A DNA stretch of 34,129 nucleotides from Opitutus sp. GAS368. GTDB lineage: Bacteria; Verrucomicrobiota; Verrucomicrobiia; Opitutales; UBA953. The notes under the pieces are model-generated. The model was not told where the DNA came from. It saw only the letters and a list, made by a program, of their open reading frames with translations, and did not search any database. Shown piece by piece: positions 27,037 through 33,890 of the stretch (positions within the stretch are counted from its first letter, which is position 1; the number at the start of each line of letters is the position of its first letter). The stretch is from assembly GCA_945882655.1 (NCBI GenBank), contig CAMCWL010000006.1, positions 1-34,129 on the forward strand, written 5' to 3'. The position numbers and the translations under genes are program-made.

Positions 27037-28584
27037 ATGGACACTTTTCCCGCCACGCTCCTCGCGCTTGCCATCACGGCCCCGATTTTTGTCGGCCTGA
27101 TCCTGCTCGCCGGACGCGACCTCCCTCGCAGCTTCGCCTCGGGCTTCGCCTTCGGCGGCTTCGCCATCCCGGCCGTCCTCGGCCCTTGGCTGCTCATCCT
27201 CTGGTCCAACCCGAGCACCGCGCCGCAGCAGTTCCAGTCCGAAGGGTTCTGGGGCTTTGGCTTCGCGCTCAATGGCCTCGGTGCGCCACTCCTTGCGATG
27301 ACCTCGCTCGTTGGCCTCGCCGCGGGCATCAAGGCCCTCACCCAGGAAGTGGAAGGACGGAACACCTACCTCGGCCTCATCCTATTCATGCTTGGTGGCA
27401 CGCTCGCCGTGTTCGGCACCAATCACCTCGTCGGTTTCTACTTCTTCCACGAGTTCGCACTCATCCCCACGTTCATCCTCACGCTCTTCTGGGGTGGCGA
27501 GGGCCGTCGTCCGGCCGCCATGCAGATGGCCATCTACCTCACCGCTGGCGCCATGGCCTCCCTCGCGGGTATCCTGATTGCCATCGATGCCTCCGGCGTT
27601 GAGTACGGCGTCGCAACCTTCGAGAACGTCGCCCAAGGCCTCCAGAACGCGAAGTCCATCCCTGCCGCCACTGGTGCGTTGGTGCTCTTCGGCCTCGGCA
27701 CGCTCGCCTCGCTCTTCCCATTCCATTCCTGGGCCGCGCCTGGCTACTCCGCCGCGCCGACCCCAGTCTCGATGCTCCACGCCGGCGCCCTCAAGAAGTT
27801 CGGCCTCTACGGTATTATCCTCCTCGGCCTCAGCAGCCTCGACATCACCGGCGGCTCGCTTGGCACCTGGTTCCTCTGGTTCGCCGTCGCCAACGTCGTC
27901 CTCGTCGGCCTGATCTGCCTCGCGCAGCGCGACCTCAAGCAGCTGCTCTCTTGGAGCTCCGTCGCCCACATGGGTCCGATCTTCCTCGGCATCTGGGTCT
28001 GCGGCGTGTCCGGCAAGGCTGACGGCCTCGACGCCGCCGCTTTCCTGATGGTCGCACACGGCCTCTCTTGCGCCGCGCTCTTCCTGCTCGCCAACGCCGT
28101 CCGCGCCCGCGCCGGCACCTACCGCCTGGACGAACTCGGCGGACTCGCCACGCGCACGCCAATTCTTGCCGCGCTCTTCATCGCCGCGACGATGGCCTCC
28201 ATCGGCCTCCCGGGCTTCGGAAACTTCTGGGGCGAAGTCGGTGTCTTCCTCGCCCTCCGCGCCCAGCCGCTTTGGCTGCAGGCCCTCGTCGCCTCGACGG
28301 TCATCCTCTCCGCCGTGTACGCCCTCCGCGCCGTGGCTTCCACCTTCTTCGGTCCGGCCTCCGAGGCGCTCGAGAAGCGCTTCGCCTCCGCGCCCTTCGG
28401 CGACCTCGGTTGGGCCGAGCGCTTCGCCGCTTTCGTCCTGCTCGGCGCTTCGCTGACGATCGGCTTCGTGCCTTCGCTCATCACGAAGTCCGTCAATCCC
28501 GTCGCCGCTGGTATCACCACCTTCTCGCAGCATAACGCCAAGGCACCCGTCAAGGCTGCCCCGGCCGTTCCTACCCAGCGCTAA
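27037..28584 (+). CDS. nuoM: NADH-quinone oxidoreductase subunit M, lacking the TM7 lysine
   Basis: Second antiporter-like subunit of complex I, 515 residues, starting 3 nt after the nuoL stop. Glu139 in YFFHEFALIPTF matches the TM5 glutamate (E. coli Glu144), and Lys254 in GALKKFGLYG matches TM8 Lys265. At the TM7 position (E. coli Lys234, in a KxPxFPxH block) this protein has LASLFPFHSW, that is Leu223. The Leu223-Lys254 spacing of 31 equals the E. coli Lys234-Lys265 spacing, which supports the alignment. The following WLPDAHSEAP-type block is WAAPGYSAAP, also divergent. SVAHMGPIFLG near residue 310 is the usual NuoM helix 10 motif. The subunit is probably structural and assembled, but its proton path may differ. 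Confidence 0.92.
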   Translation: MDTFPATLLALAITAPIFVGLILLAGRDLPRSFASGFAFGGFAIPAVLGPWLLILWSNPSTAPQQFQSEGFWGFGFALNGLGAPLLAMTSLVGLAAGIKALTQEVEGRNTYLGLILFMLGGTLAVFGTNHLVGFYFFHEFALIPTFILTLFWGGEGRRPAAMQMAIYLTAGAMASLAGILIAIDASGVEYGVATFENVAQGLQNAKSIPAATGALVLFGLGTLASLFPFHSWAAPGYSAAPTPVSMLHAGALKKFGLYGIILLGLSSLDITGGSLGTWFLWFAVANVVLVGLICLAQRDLKQLLSWSSVAHMGPIFLGIWVCGVSGKADGLDAAAFLMVAHGLSCAALFLLANAVRARAGTYRLDELGGLATRTPILAALFIAATMASIGLPGFGNFWGEVGVFLALRAQPLWLQALVASTVILSAVYALRAVASTFFGPASEALEKRFASAPFGDLGWAERFAAFVLLGASLTIGFVPSLITKSVNPVAAGITTFSQHNAKAPVKAAPAVPTQR

Positions 28585-28596
28585 GTTTTCCGTCCG

Positions 28597-30123
28597 ATGA
28601 TTCCTTTCCTCGCCGATATCGATCCGGTCTTCAAGGTCCTGGCCCCGCGCCCGGCTGACTGGCTATCCATCCTACCCGAGATCGCCGTCGCCGGCCTCTC
28701 GCTCATCTGCCTCCTGCAAGCGATGTTCCTCCCCAAGGCACTCCGCTCGCTCATCCCGATCACCGCTCGCGTCGGCCTCGTGCTCGTCGCCATCATGGCG
28801 TTGACCAACGGGCCCTGGGTTCAGCCGACCGACGTTGCGTCCTTCGCCGGCCTGCTCCGTCAGAACCTGCCCACCGACGGTGTGCGCATGGTTTTCCTCC
28901 TATCGGCCTTACTGACGAGCTTCCTCGCCGAAGGCTTCCTACGCGAACGCGACGCCGCGGTCGCCGACTACCACCATGTGCTCTTGGTCGTCACGGCGGC
29001 GTTCATGCTCCTCGTGCAGTCGAACCACTTCGTCACGTTCTTCCTCTCGCTCGAGACGGCCGCCGTCGGCCTCTATGTACTCGTCGGCTACCTGCGCCGC
29101 AGCGAAGCTTCGCTTGAAGCTGGCGTGAAATACCTCGTCGCGGGCGGCCTCAGTTCCGCTTTCCTCCTCATGGGCATCGTGCTCGTCTACGGCGCGCTCG
29201 GTTCCGTCGGTGTCGCCGACTCGCTCAACTTCACCCAGATTGGCAAGGCCCTCGCCGCTCAGTCCGTCGCGAACACAATCTCGCCCCTGACGCTCACCGG
29301 TATCGCCCTCATCCTCGGCGGCGTCGCCTTCAAGCTCGGTGCCTTCCCCTTCCACACCTGGATTCCGGACGTCTACCAGGGCGCCCCGACTCCGACGACC
29401 GCCTTCCTCGGCACGGCCTCCAAGGCCGCCGGCGCTTTCACCTTGGTACTGCTCGCGACCGGACCCTTCGCCCCGATTGCGGTGAAGCTCGCTCCGCTGC
29501 TCGGCGTCACCGCTGTCCTCACCCTCCTCGTCGGCAACCTGGGCGCCCTCGCCACGACCGACGTGAAGCGCACGCTCTCGCTTTCGGGCGTCTCTCACGC
29601 CGGCTTCATCCTTGCCGCCGTCACGGCCGCGCTCGTCCTCCCGGGCGCCAACGCGTTTGGTTACGATGTCGAACAGGTCATCGTCATCTACCTCCTCGCT
29701 TACGTCATCGGCACGTTCCTCACCGCCCAAGCGCTCGTCTCACTACCGGCGATTGAAGACCATCGCCGCCCGCAGCTCGCGCTCCGCGGGCTGCTCCGTC
29801 GTTCACCGCTCCTCGCCAGCGCCCTCGGTTTCGGCATCGGCTCCCTCGCTGGCGTGCCGCCTTCCGTGGGCTTCATCGCCAAGCTACTCGTACTCATACT
29901 GCTCGTATCCGCCAAGCTTTGGTGGATCCTCGGCGCCGCCCTCATCGGCGTCGCGATCAGCATCCACTACTATTTCTCGATCCTGCGCGAAGCGGTGGTC
30001 CGTCCGACCGACGCCGACGAGGAACTCGCTCCGCTCGAGATCCCGTTCGGTACCCGCTTCCTGATTGGCGCGCTCACCGCAGCCTCGATCATCGGCGGAC
30101 TCTTCGTCCTGTTCGGACGTTAA
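28597..30123 (+). CDS. nuoN: NADH-quinone oxidoreductase subunit N
   Basis: Third antiporter-like subunit, 508 residues, about 14 helices. The family block GGVAFKLGAFPFHTWIPDVY followed by QGAPTPTTAFLGTASKAAG carries the TM7 lysine (in FKLGA) and the TM8 lysine (in ASKAAG). The TM5 glutamate is in TFFLSLETAAVGLYVLVGY. TTDVKRTLSLSGVSHAGFIL is the usual NuoN helix motif. It starts 12 nt after nuoM with TTTTCCGTCCG before the ATG. Its TAA stop overlaps the stop of the convergent xerD gene by 4 nt, sharing a TTAA palindrome, so there is no space for a terminator between them. Confidence 0.95.
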   Translation: MIPFLADIDPVFKVLAPRPADWLSILPEIAVAGLSLICLLQAMFLPKALRSLIPITARVGLVLVAIMALTNGPWVQPTDVASFAGLLRQNLPTDGVRMVFLLSALLTSFLAEGFLRERDAAVADYHHVLLVVTAAFMLLVQSNHFVTFFLSLETAAVGLYVLVGYLRRSEASLEAGVKYLVAGGLSSAFLLMGIVLVYGALGSVGVADSLNFTQIGKALAAQSVANTISPLTLTGIALILGGVAFKLGAFPFHTWIPDVYQGAPTPTTAFLGTASKAAGAFTLVLLATGPFAPIAVKLAPLLGVTAVLTLLVGNLGALATTDVKRTLSLSGVSHAGFILAAVTAALVLPGANAFGYDVEQVIVIYLLAYVIGTFLTAQALVSLPAIEDHRRPQLALRGLLRRSPLLASALGFGIGSLAGVPPSVGFIAKLLVLILLVSAKLWWILGAALIGVAISIHYYFSILREAVVRPTDADEELAPLEIPFGTRFLIGALTAASIIGGLFVLFGR

Positions 30124-31067
30124 CGCCCCTTGCCCCGCCCGCGAGGGTGGTGGCGACGGTGTGCATCCGACAAGGCCGTACGGTCGACCGACGTGTAGAT
30201 TTGCGTCGTGGCGATATCGGCATGGCCGAGCATCTCCTGAATCGAGCGCAGGTCCGCGCCGCCTTCGAGCAGGTGCGTCGCAAAGGCATGGCGCAGGAGG
30301 TGCGGCTTCACAGGCACCGAGACACCGGCACGCTGGGCCGCCTGTTTCACGCCTAGCCAGAAGGTCTTGCGGGAGATCGCGACGCCTCGGGCGCTCAGGA
30401 AGAGCGCGCTGCCGGTCTTCGGGCGCACGAGCTTGGGTCGGCCAGCCTTGAGATAGGCCTGTAAGGCGACCAACGCAGTCTCGCCGACGGGCACGACGCG
30501 ATCCTTGGAGCCCTTACCGGTCACACGCACGAGCGCGGAGTCGGCGTCGACGGCCTGAATTTCTAGGCTACAAAGTTCGGAGATACGCAGACCAGAACCG
30601 TACATCATCTCGAGCATCGCACGATCGCGAAGGCCCTGCGGCGTGCTGGTGTCGGGCGCGGAGACGACCTTAGCGGCTTCTTCGGCGCTGATCATGCCGG
30701 GTAACTTGCGGCGGAGTTTCGGTCCGTGGGCGAGCTCGGTGAAATCATCGCGGCGCAGGCCACTGCGGACCAGATGGGCCGAAAAGGAACGGACTGCCGA
30801 GAGCCGTCGGGCCATCGAGGCAGCGGCGTGCCCCTTGCGGTCGAGCGCACGCGTCCAGGAATCGACGTCCGCCAGTGAGACTTCCATCCAGTTCGTCCGG
30901 CCGGCCCGGCCACAGTGGGCGGCAAAGCGGACCAGGTCCGACTCGTAGGCCTCCGTCGTCAGTTTGGCGGCACCACGCTCAAGCGAGAGGTGGGCCAAGA
31001 AGGCGTCCACCGACTCCTGGAGGTCAGGAGGCACCGTCTCTCGGCGGACTCGGGGCGGCTTCGGCAT
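30120..31067 (-). CDS. xerD: XerD-like site-specific tyrosine recombinase
   Basis: Tyrosine recombinase of the XerC/XerD type that resolves chromosome dimers at dif. 315 residues: a SAM-like core-binding domain (about 15-105) and a catalytic domain. The full catalytic set is visible: Arg161 in GSGLRISELCSL, Lys185 in VTGKGSKDRVVPVG, His256 and Arg259 in KPHLLRHAFATHLLEGGADL, His282 in MLGHADIATTQIY, and the nucleophile Tyr291. The ending HRRHHPRG resembles XerD more than XerC, but the two are hard to part. No att-like repeat or mobile cargo is nearby, so this is housekeeping. It diverges from argA over a 48-nt gap. Confidence 0.9.
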   Translation of the reverse strand: MPKPPRVRRETVPPDLQESVDAFLAHLSLERGAAKLTTEAYESDLVRFAAHCGRAGRTNWMEVSLADVDSWTRALDRKGHAAASMARRLSAVRSFSAHLVRSGLRRDDFTELAHGPKLRRKLPGMISAEEAAKVVSAPDTSTPQGLRDRAMLEMMYGSGLRISELCSLEIQAVDADSALVRVTGKGSKDRVVPVGETALVALQAYLKAGRPKLVRPKTGSALFLSARGVAISRKTFWLGVKQAAQRAGVSVPVKPHLLRHAFATHLLEGGADLRSIQEMLGHADIATTQIYTSVDRTALSDAHRRHHPRGRGKGR

Positions 31068-31075
31068 GCGTCATC

Positions 31076-31103
31076 AGTATTGCCCCGCCCGCCGAGGAGT
31101 CCA
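31076..31103 (-). promoter_or_regulatory. Candidate xerD promoter overlapping the argA promoter
   Basis: TGGACT (31103-31098), 16-nt spacer, AATACT (31081-31076). The -35 hexamer begins 36 nt before the xerD ATG. It occupies the same bases as the argA promoter on the other strand. Confidence 0.33.
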
Positions 31104-31108
31104 TAAGG
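31080..31108 (+). promoter_or_regulatory. Candidate argA promoter and ribosome site
   Basis: TTGCCC (31080-31085), 17-nt spacer, ATAAGG (31103-31108). The same spot holds AAGGA (31105-31109), a good Shine-Dalgarno 6 nt before the ATG at 31116. Both cannot work in one mRNA: if the -10 is right the transcript starts at about the ATG, and if the Shine-Dalgarno is used the promoter must lie further upstream, inside xerD. Confidence 0.35.
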
Positions 31109-31115
31109 ATTGAGC

Positions 31116-32441
31116 ATGTCCAGCCAGCGTGAGCGCGCCATGAAGCCGACCGACCTCCGGGGAATCCTCCGGTATGTCCCGATGTTCCGCGACCACGTGT
31201 TCGTCATCGCGGTCGACGGGTCGATCGTGTCGCACGAGAATTTTGCGAACATCGTCACCGACATCGCGGTCCTCCGCAGCCTGTCCATCAAGGTCGTCCT
31301 CGTGCACGGTATCGGCCAGCAACTTGTCGGCCTCGCCGGCGAACATAACATCGTCCTCTCCGACGTCCAAGGCGAAGGCCCCATCGACGCCACCACGATG
31401 TCGCTCGCTCGTGAAGCTTCGGCGCTCGTCTCGCAGTCGGTGCTCGAGAACCTTTCCCAGGCCGGCCTCCGCTGCGCGATCACCAACGCGGTGCGTTCCA
31501 CCAAGATTGGGCGCATCAAGGGCGTGGACCATCTTTACGCCGGCAAGGTCGAGAAGGTCGACGCCGCCATCCTCAAGTCGATGCTCTCGCAGGATATCCT
31601 GCCGCTCGTCACGCCGATCGTGTGCGACCGCGAAGGCCAGTCACTGCGCGTGAACAGCGACCACCTCGCGATGGAACTCGCGACCGCCCTCGGTGCCTCG
31701 AAGCTCATCTACCTCACCCCGTTCAGCGGCCTGCAGGTCAACGGCGTCGTGCAGCTCAACCTGCCTGAGGACGACCTCAAGCGCCTCCTTGCGGACAAGT
31801 CCGCGAAGCTCGACCCACGTATCCGCAGCAAGGCCGTCCAAGCCGCCAAGGCCCTCGACAACGACGTCCCGCGCGCGCACATCCTCGACGGCCGCGTCTT
31901 CGGCTGCCTCCTCACCGAGATTTTCGACAAGGTCGGTCTCGGCACGATGGTGCACGCCAACGACTACGACCGTATCCGCCAGGCCAAGAAGAAGGACGCT
32001 CAGGCCCTCTACAACCTCGCCAAGCACGGCGCGAAGACCGACGCCCTCGTCGCCCGCACGCGCCAGCAGATCGAGGCGTCCTTCGCGGACTTCTACGTCT
32101 ACGAAATCGATGACAGCATCATCGGCTGCGCCACCTTGCGCCCCTATCCGGGCGGCAAGTCGATGGAGCTCGGTGCGGTGTACGTGCAGCCCTTCTACCA
32201 CGGACGCGGCGTCGGCAGCAAACTGGTCGAATTCGCCAAACGTCGCGCTAAGCAGCTCGGCGCTAAGAAACTCATCGCGCTCACCACGCAGACGCAGGGC
32301 TTTTTCCAGTCCGCCTGCAATTTCGTGCCAGGCGCACTGACGGATCTGCCGGCCGAGCGGCGCAAGGCGCTCAAGGAAAGCGGCCGTAATTCGCAAGTGC
32401 TCTCGTTCTCGCTCAGCCGCCTGAGCGATTCGGTCCGCTGA
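31116..32441 (+). CDS. argA: Amino-acid N-acetyltransferase (N-acetylglutamate synthase), ArgA type
   Basis: Acetylates glutamate with acetyl-CoA, the first step of arginine synthesis. The ATG at 31116 follows an AAGGA and gives 441 residues; a TTG two codons upstream is less likely. The N-terminal amino acid kinase domain (about 15-290) has VFVIAVDGSIV, VLVHGIGQQL, REASALVSQSVLEN and NSDHLAMELATALGASKLIYLT; its arginine-binding helix region suggests feedback control. The C-terminal GNAT domain (about 290-435) has AVYVQPFYHGRGVGSKLVEFA with the acetyl-CoA loop RGVGSKL and a final QTQGFFQSACNFVPG. The layout is that of classical ArgA. No other arg gene is near. Confidence 0.93.
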   Translation: MSSQRERAMKPTDLRGILRYVPMFRDHVFVIAVDGSIVSHENFANIVTDIAVLRSLSIKVVLVHGIGQQLVGLAGEHNIVLSDVQGEGPIDATTMSLAREASALVSQSVLENLSQAGLRCAITNAVRSTKIGRIKGVDHLYAGKVEKVDAAILKSMLSQDILPLVTPIVCDREGQSLRVNSDHLAMELATALGASKLIYLTPFSGLQVNGVVQLNLPEDDLKRLLADKSAKLDPRIRSKAVQAAKALDNDVPRAHILDGRVFGCLLTEIFDKVGLGTMVHANDYDRIRQAKKKDAQALYNLAKHGAKTDALVARTRQQIEASFADFYVYEIDDSIIGCATLRPYPGGKSMELGAVYVQPFYHGRGVGSKLVEFAKRRAKQLGAKKLIALTTQTQGFFQSACNFVPGALTDLPAERRKALKESGRNSQVLSFSLSRLSDSVR

Positions 32442-32444
32442 GGC

Positions 32445-33353
32445 TCAGTTCGTCGCGAAGAAGCCGCGTTGCTTCTCGCTGATCGGGAGGCCGAGCTTCT
32501 CCATGGCCAGCAGGAAGTCTTCCCAGACGGCCCGCTTGGCGGACGCGCTCGGATTATGCAGCAGATAATTCGGGTGATAAGTCGGCATCAACGGCACTCC
32601 AGAAAGATCAAACCACTGGCCGCGGGCCTGCGTGATGCTCGGCGTGCGACCGTGCAGGGCTTCGAACGCCTGGGCGCCGAGCGCGACCACGATGCGCGGG
32701 GCAACGACGTCGATCTGCGCGCGAAGGTACGGAAGGTTGAAAGCGATTTCACGCGCGGTGGGCGGGCGCTTGCCATACTGCGTCGGAGGCTCGGGCCGCC
32801 ACACCATCACGGGCGCGAGATAATAGTCGGCGGGGCTGATCACGGCGGCGCCGAGGATTTTCTGAAGGAGTTCGCCTGAGGCGCCGGCGAAGGCTTTACC
32901 GGCTTCCATCTCTTCAAGCGAAGGGGCTTCGCCGACGAACACGACCTTGGCATCGAGTGAACCATGGCCGAGCAGCGGACGATGCGAACCGGTCAGATGC
33001 TTCTTCGTCTCGACGCAGGCGTCGACGAGCTGACGGAGGGCCTGCATGCGCTCAGCCTTGGTACCGGCCGGCAAAGTAAAGATTGGCGCATCGGCGATGA
33101 CCGGAGTCGTCGCGACCACGGCAGGCTTGGGTGCGACTGGGAGCGGGGTGGACGGACGGGAAGCGGCGGGTGCGGTGATGGCAGCTGGCTTGGCTACTGC
33201 GGCGGGGGCAGGCGCGGCCACCGGAGCGCCGGCGAGGGCCTTCAAGGTCGCCACGGCTTCGTCCGAGACGCTGACCCGACGGAGTCCAGCGGCCTTCTGG
33301 CGTTTGAGCTCCTCTAGGAGGATGTCCAGGGCCTCAGCGGGGTCGTCAATCAC
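32445..33353 (-). CDS. Uracil-DNA glycosylase, family 4-like, without Fe-S ligands
   Basis: The GTG start at 33353 overlaps the phhB stop as GTGA, giving 302 residues; the longer frame runs antisense-like through phhB and is rejected. Residues 1-40 are helical. Residues about 42-95 are a Pro/Ala-rich linker. The glycosylase domain follows, with VVFVGEAPSLEEMEAGKAF and GASGELLQ at about 137-164 (uracil and catalytic region), RPPTAREIAFNLPYLRAQI, VVALGAQAFEAL and MPTYHPNYLLHNP at about 256-268. These are family 4 landmarks. Of the four cluster cysteines expected in that family only one (Cys113) is present; the others align with Thr116, Trp185 and Asn206. It probably removes uracil from DNA, or is a related glycosylase of other specificity. 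Confidence 0.85.
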   Translation of the reverse strand: MIDDPAEALDILLEELKRQKAAGLRRVSVSDEAVATLKALAGAPVAAPAPAAVAKPAAITAPAASRPSTPLPVAPKPAVVATTPVIADAPIFTLPAGTKAERMQALRQLVDACVETKKHLTGSHRPLLGHGSLDAKVVFVGEAPSLEEMEAGKAFAGASGELLQKILGAAVISPADYYLAPVMVWRPEPPTQYGKRPPTAREIAFNLPYLRAQIDVVAPRIVVALGAQAFEALHGRTPSITQARGQWFDLSGVPLMPTYHPNYLLHNPSASAKRAVWEDFLLAMEKLGLPISEKQRGFFATN

Positions 33354-33640
33354 GGGAGGGAGATGGATTGGATGGCGCGGGCGAGGGTCAAATCTTTCTC
33401 TGTGATCTGACCGCCAGCATCGTGGGTACAAAGCCGAAGGGTCACCCGATTCCAACTATTATGGATTTCCGGGTGGTGATCGAGACGCTCGGCCTCGACT
33501 CCGATCAGGTTAATGAAGGCCAAGGCAGCCTTGAAATCCTTTAACTTATACACCTTCAACAACTTAGAGTGCTCAACTGCCCAGCCATCCAGTCGCGCTA
33601 GGGCCTCCTCGATCTGACTTTGGGTCAAAGCTGCGCTCAT
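33350..33640 (-). CDS. phhB: Pterin-4a-carbinolamine dehydratase
   Basis: Dehydrates 4a-hydroxytetrahydrobiopterin and related pterins; DCoH/PhhB family. The ATG at 33640 (MSAALTQSQIEEAL) gives 96 residues, the usual size, with GAGG about 9 nt upstream; a GTG frame six residues longer is less likely. The signature is present: ERLDHHPEIHNSWNRVTLRL with His55, His56 and Pro57, and the third active-site His73 in CTHDAGGQITEKD. No phenylalanine hydroxylase gene is adjacent, so it may serve another pterin pathway. It is coupled to the downstream uracil-DNA glycosylase by a GTGA overlap. Confidence 0.93.
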   Translation of the reverse strand: MSAALTQSQIEEALARLDGWAVEHSKLLKVYKLKDFKAALAFINLIGVEAERLDHHPEIHNSWNRVTLRLCTHDAGGQITEKDLTLARAIQSISLP

Positions 33641-33669
33641 GAAAACAGCCTCTTTCACCCCGCTAACGG

Positions 33670-33675
33670 AGTCAA
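33670..33675 (-). promoter_or_regulatory. TTGACT 35 nt upstream of phhB start
   Basis: The hexamer (33675-33670) lies at the distance seen for several other genes here. The expected -10 position (GAGGCT) does not fit, so the call is weak. Confidence 0.22.
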
Positions 33676-33730
33676 CGCAGGGCTGAGGGAACCCCCCTAT
33701 TGTGAATAAACTTGCCGAAGCCCTGCTTAA

Positions 33731-33783
33731 CTGACTTAAAGGCGGTCAGGTTTGTCTCGGAAAATAACCAACGTAAGAGACAA
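33731..33783 (+). promoter_or_regulatory. Two hairpins in the leader region of the RRM gene
   Basis: CTGAC (33731-33735) pairs with GTCAG (33745-33749). TTGTCTC (33752-33758) pairs with GAGACAA (33777-33783) across an 18-nt AT-rich loop. They sit 108-160 nt before the ATG at 33891. If transcribed they would form a structured 5' leader; no promoter could be fixed with confidence. Confidence 0.4.
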
Positions 33784-33890
33784 CCCCGCAATAATCCGGT
33801 GAGTTGACGGTCGTTAAGACGGCAAATCGAAATCCGAAAGTCGGAAACGGGCAATGCGGTGAAGGTAAAACAAGCAAAACAAAAGATAAT

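Noticed and set aside
26520-27602. 360-codon plus-strand frame overlapping nuoL and nuoM
   Set aside because: Arg/Pro/His-rich out-of-frame reading across two certain genes.
27382-28533. 383-codon minus-strand frame antisense to nuoM
   Set aside because: Glu/Gly/Ala/Asp-rich shadow of Leu/Ala/Phe codons in a membrane protein.
30120-31067. Integron or mobile-element integrase
   Set aside because: Full XerD pattern, no att-like repeats or cargo, and the flanks are housekeeping genes.
33804-33832. Promoter TTGACG-17-TCGAAA before the RRM gene
   Set aside because: The -35 is fair but the -10 is poor; other positions fit as well, so I could not choose.
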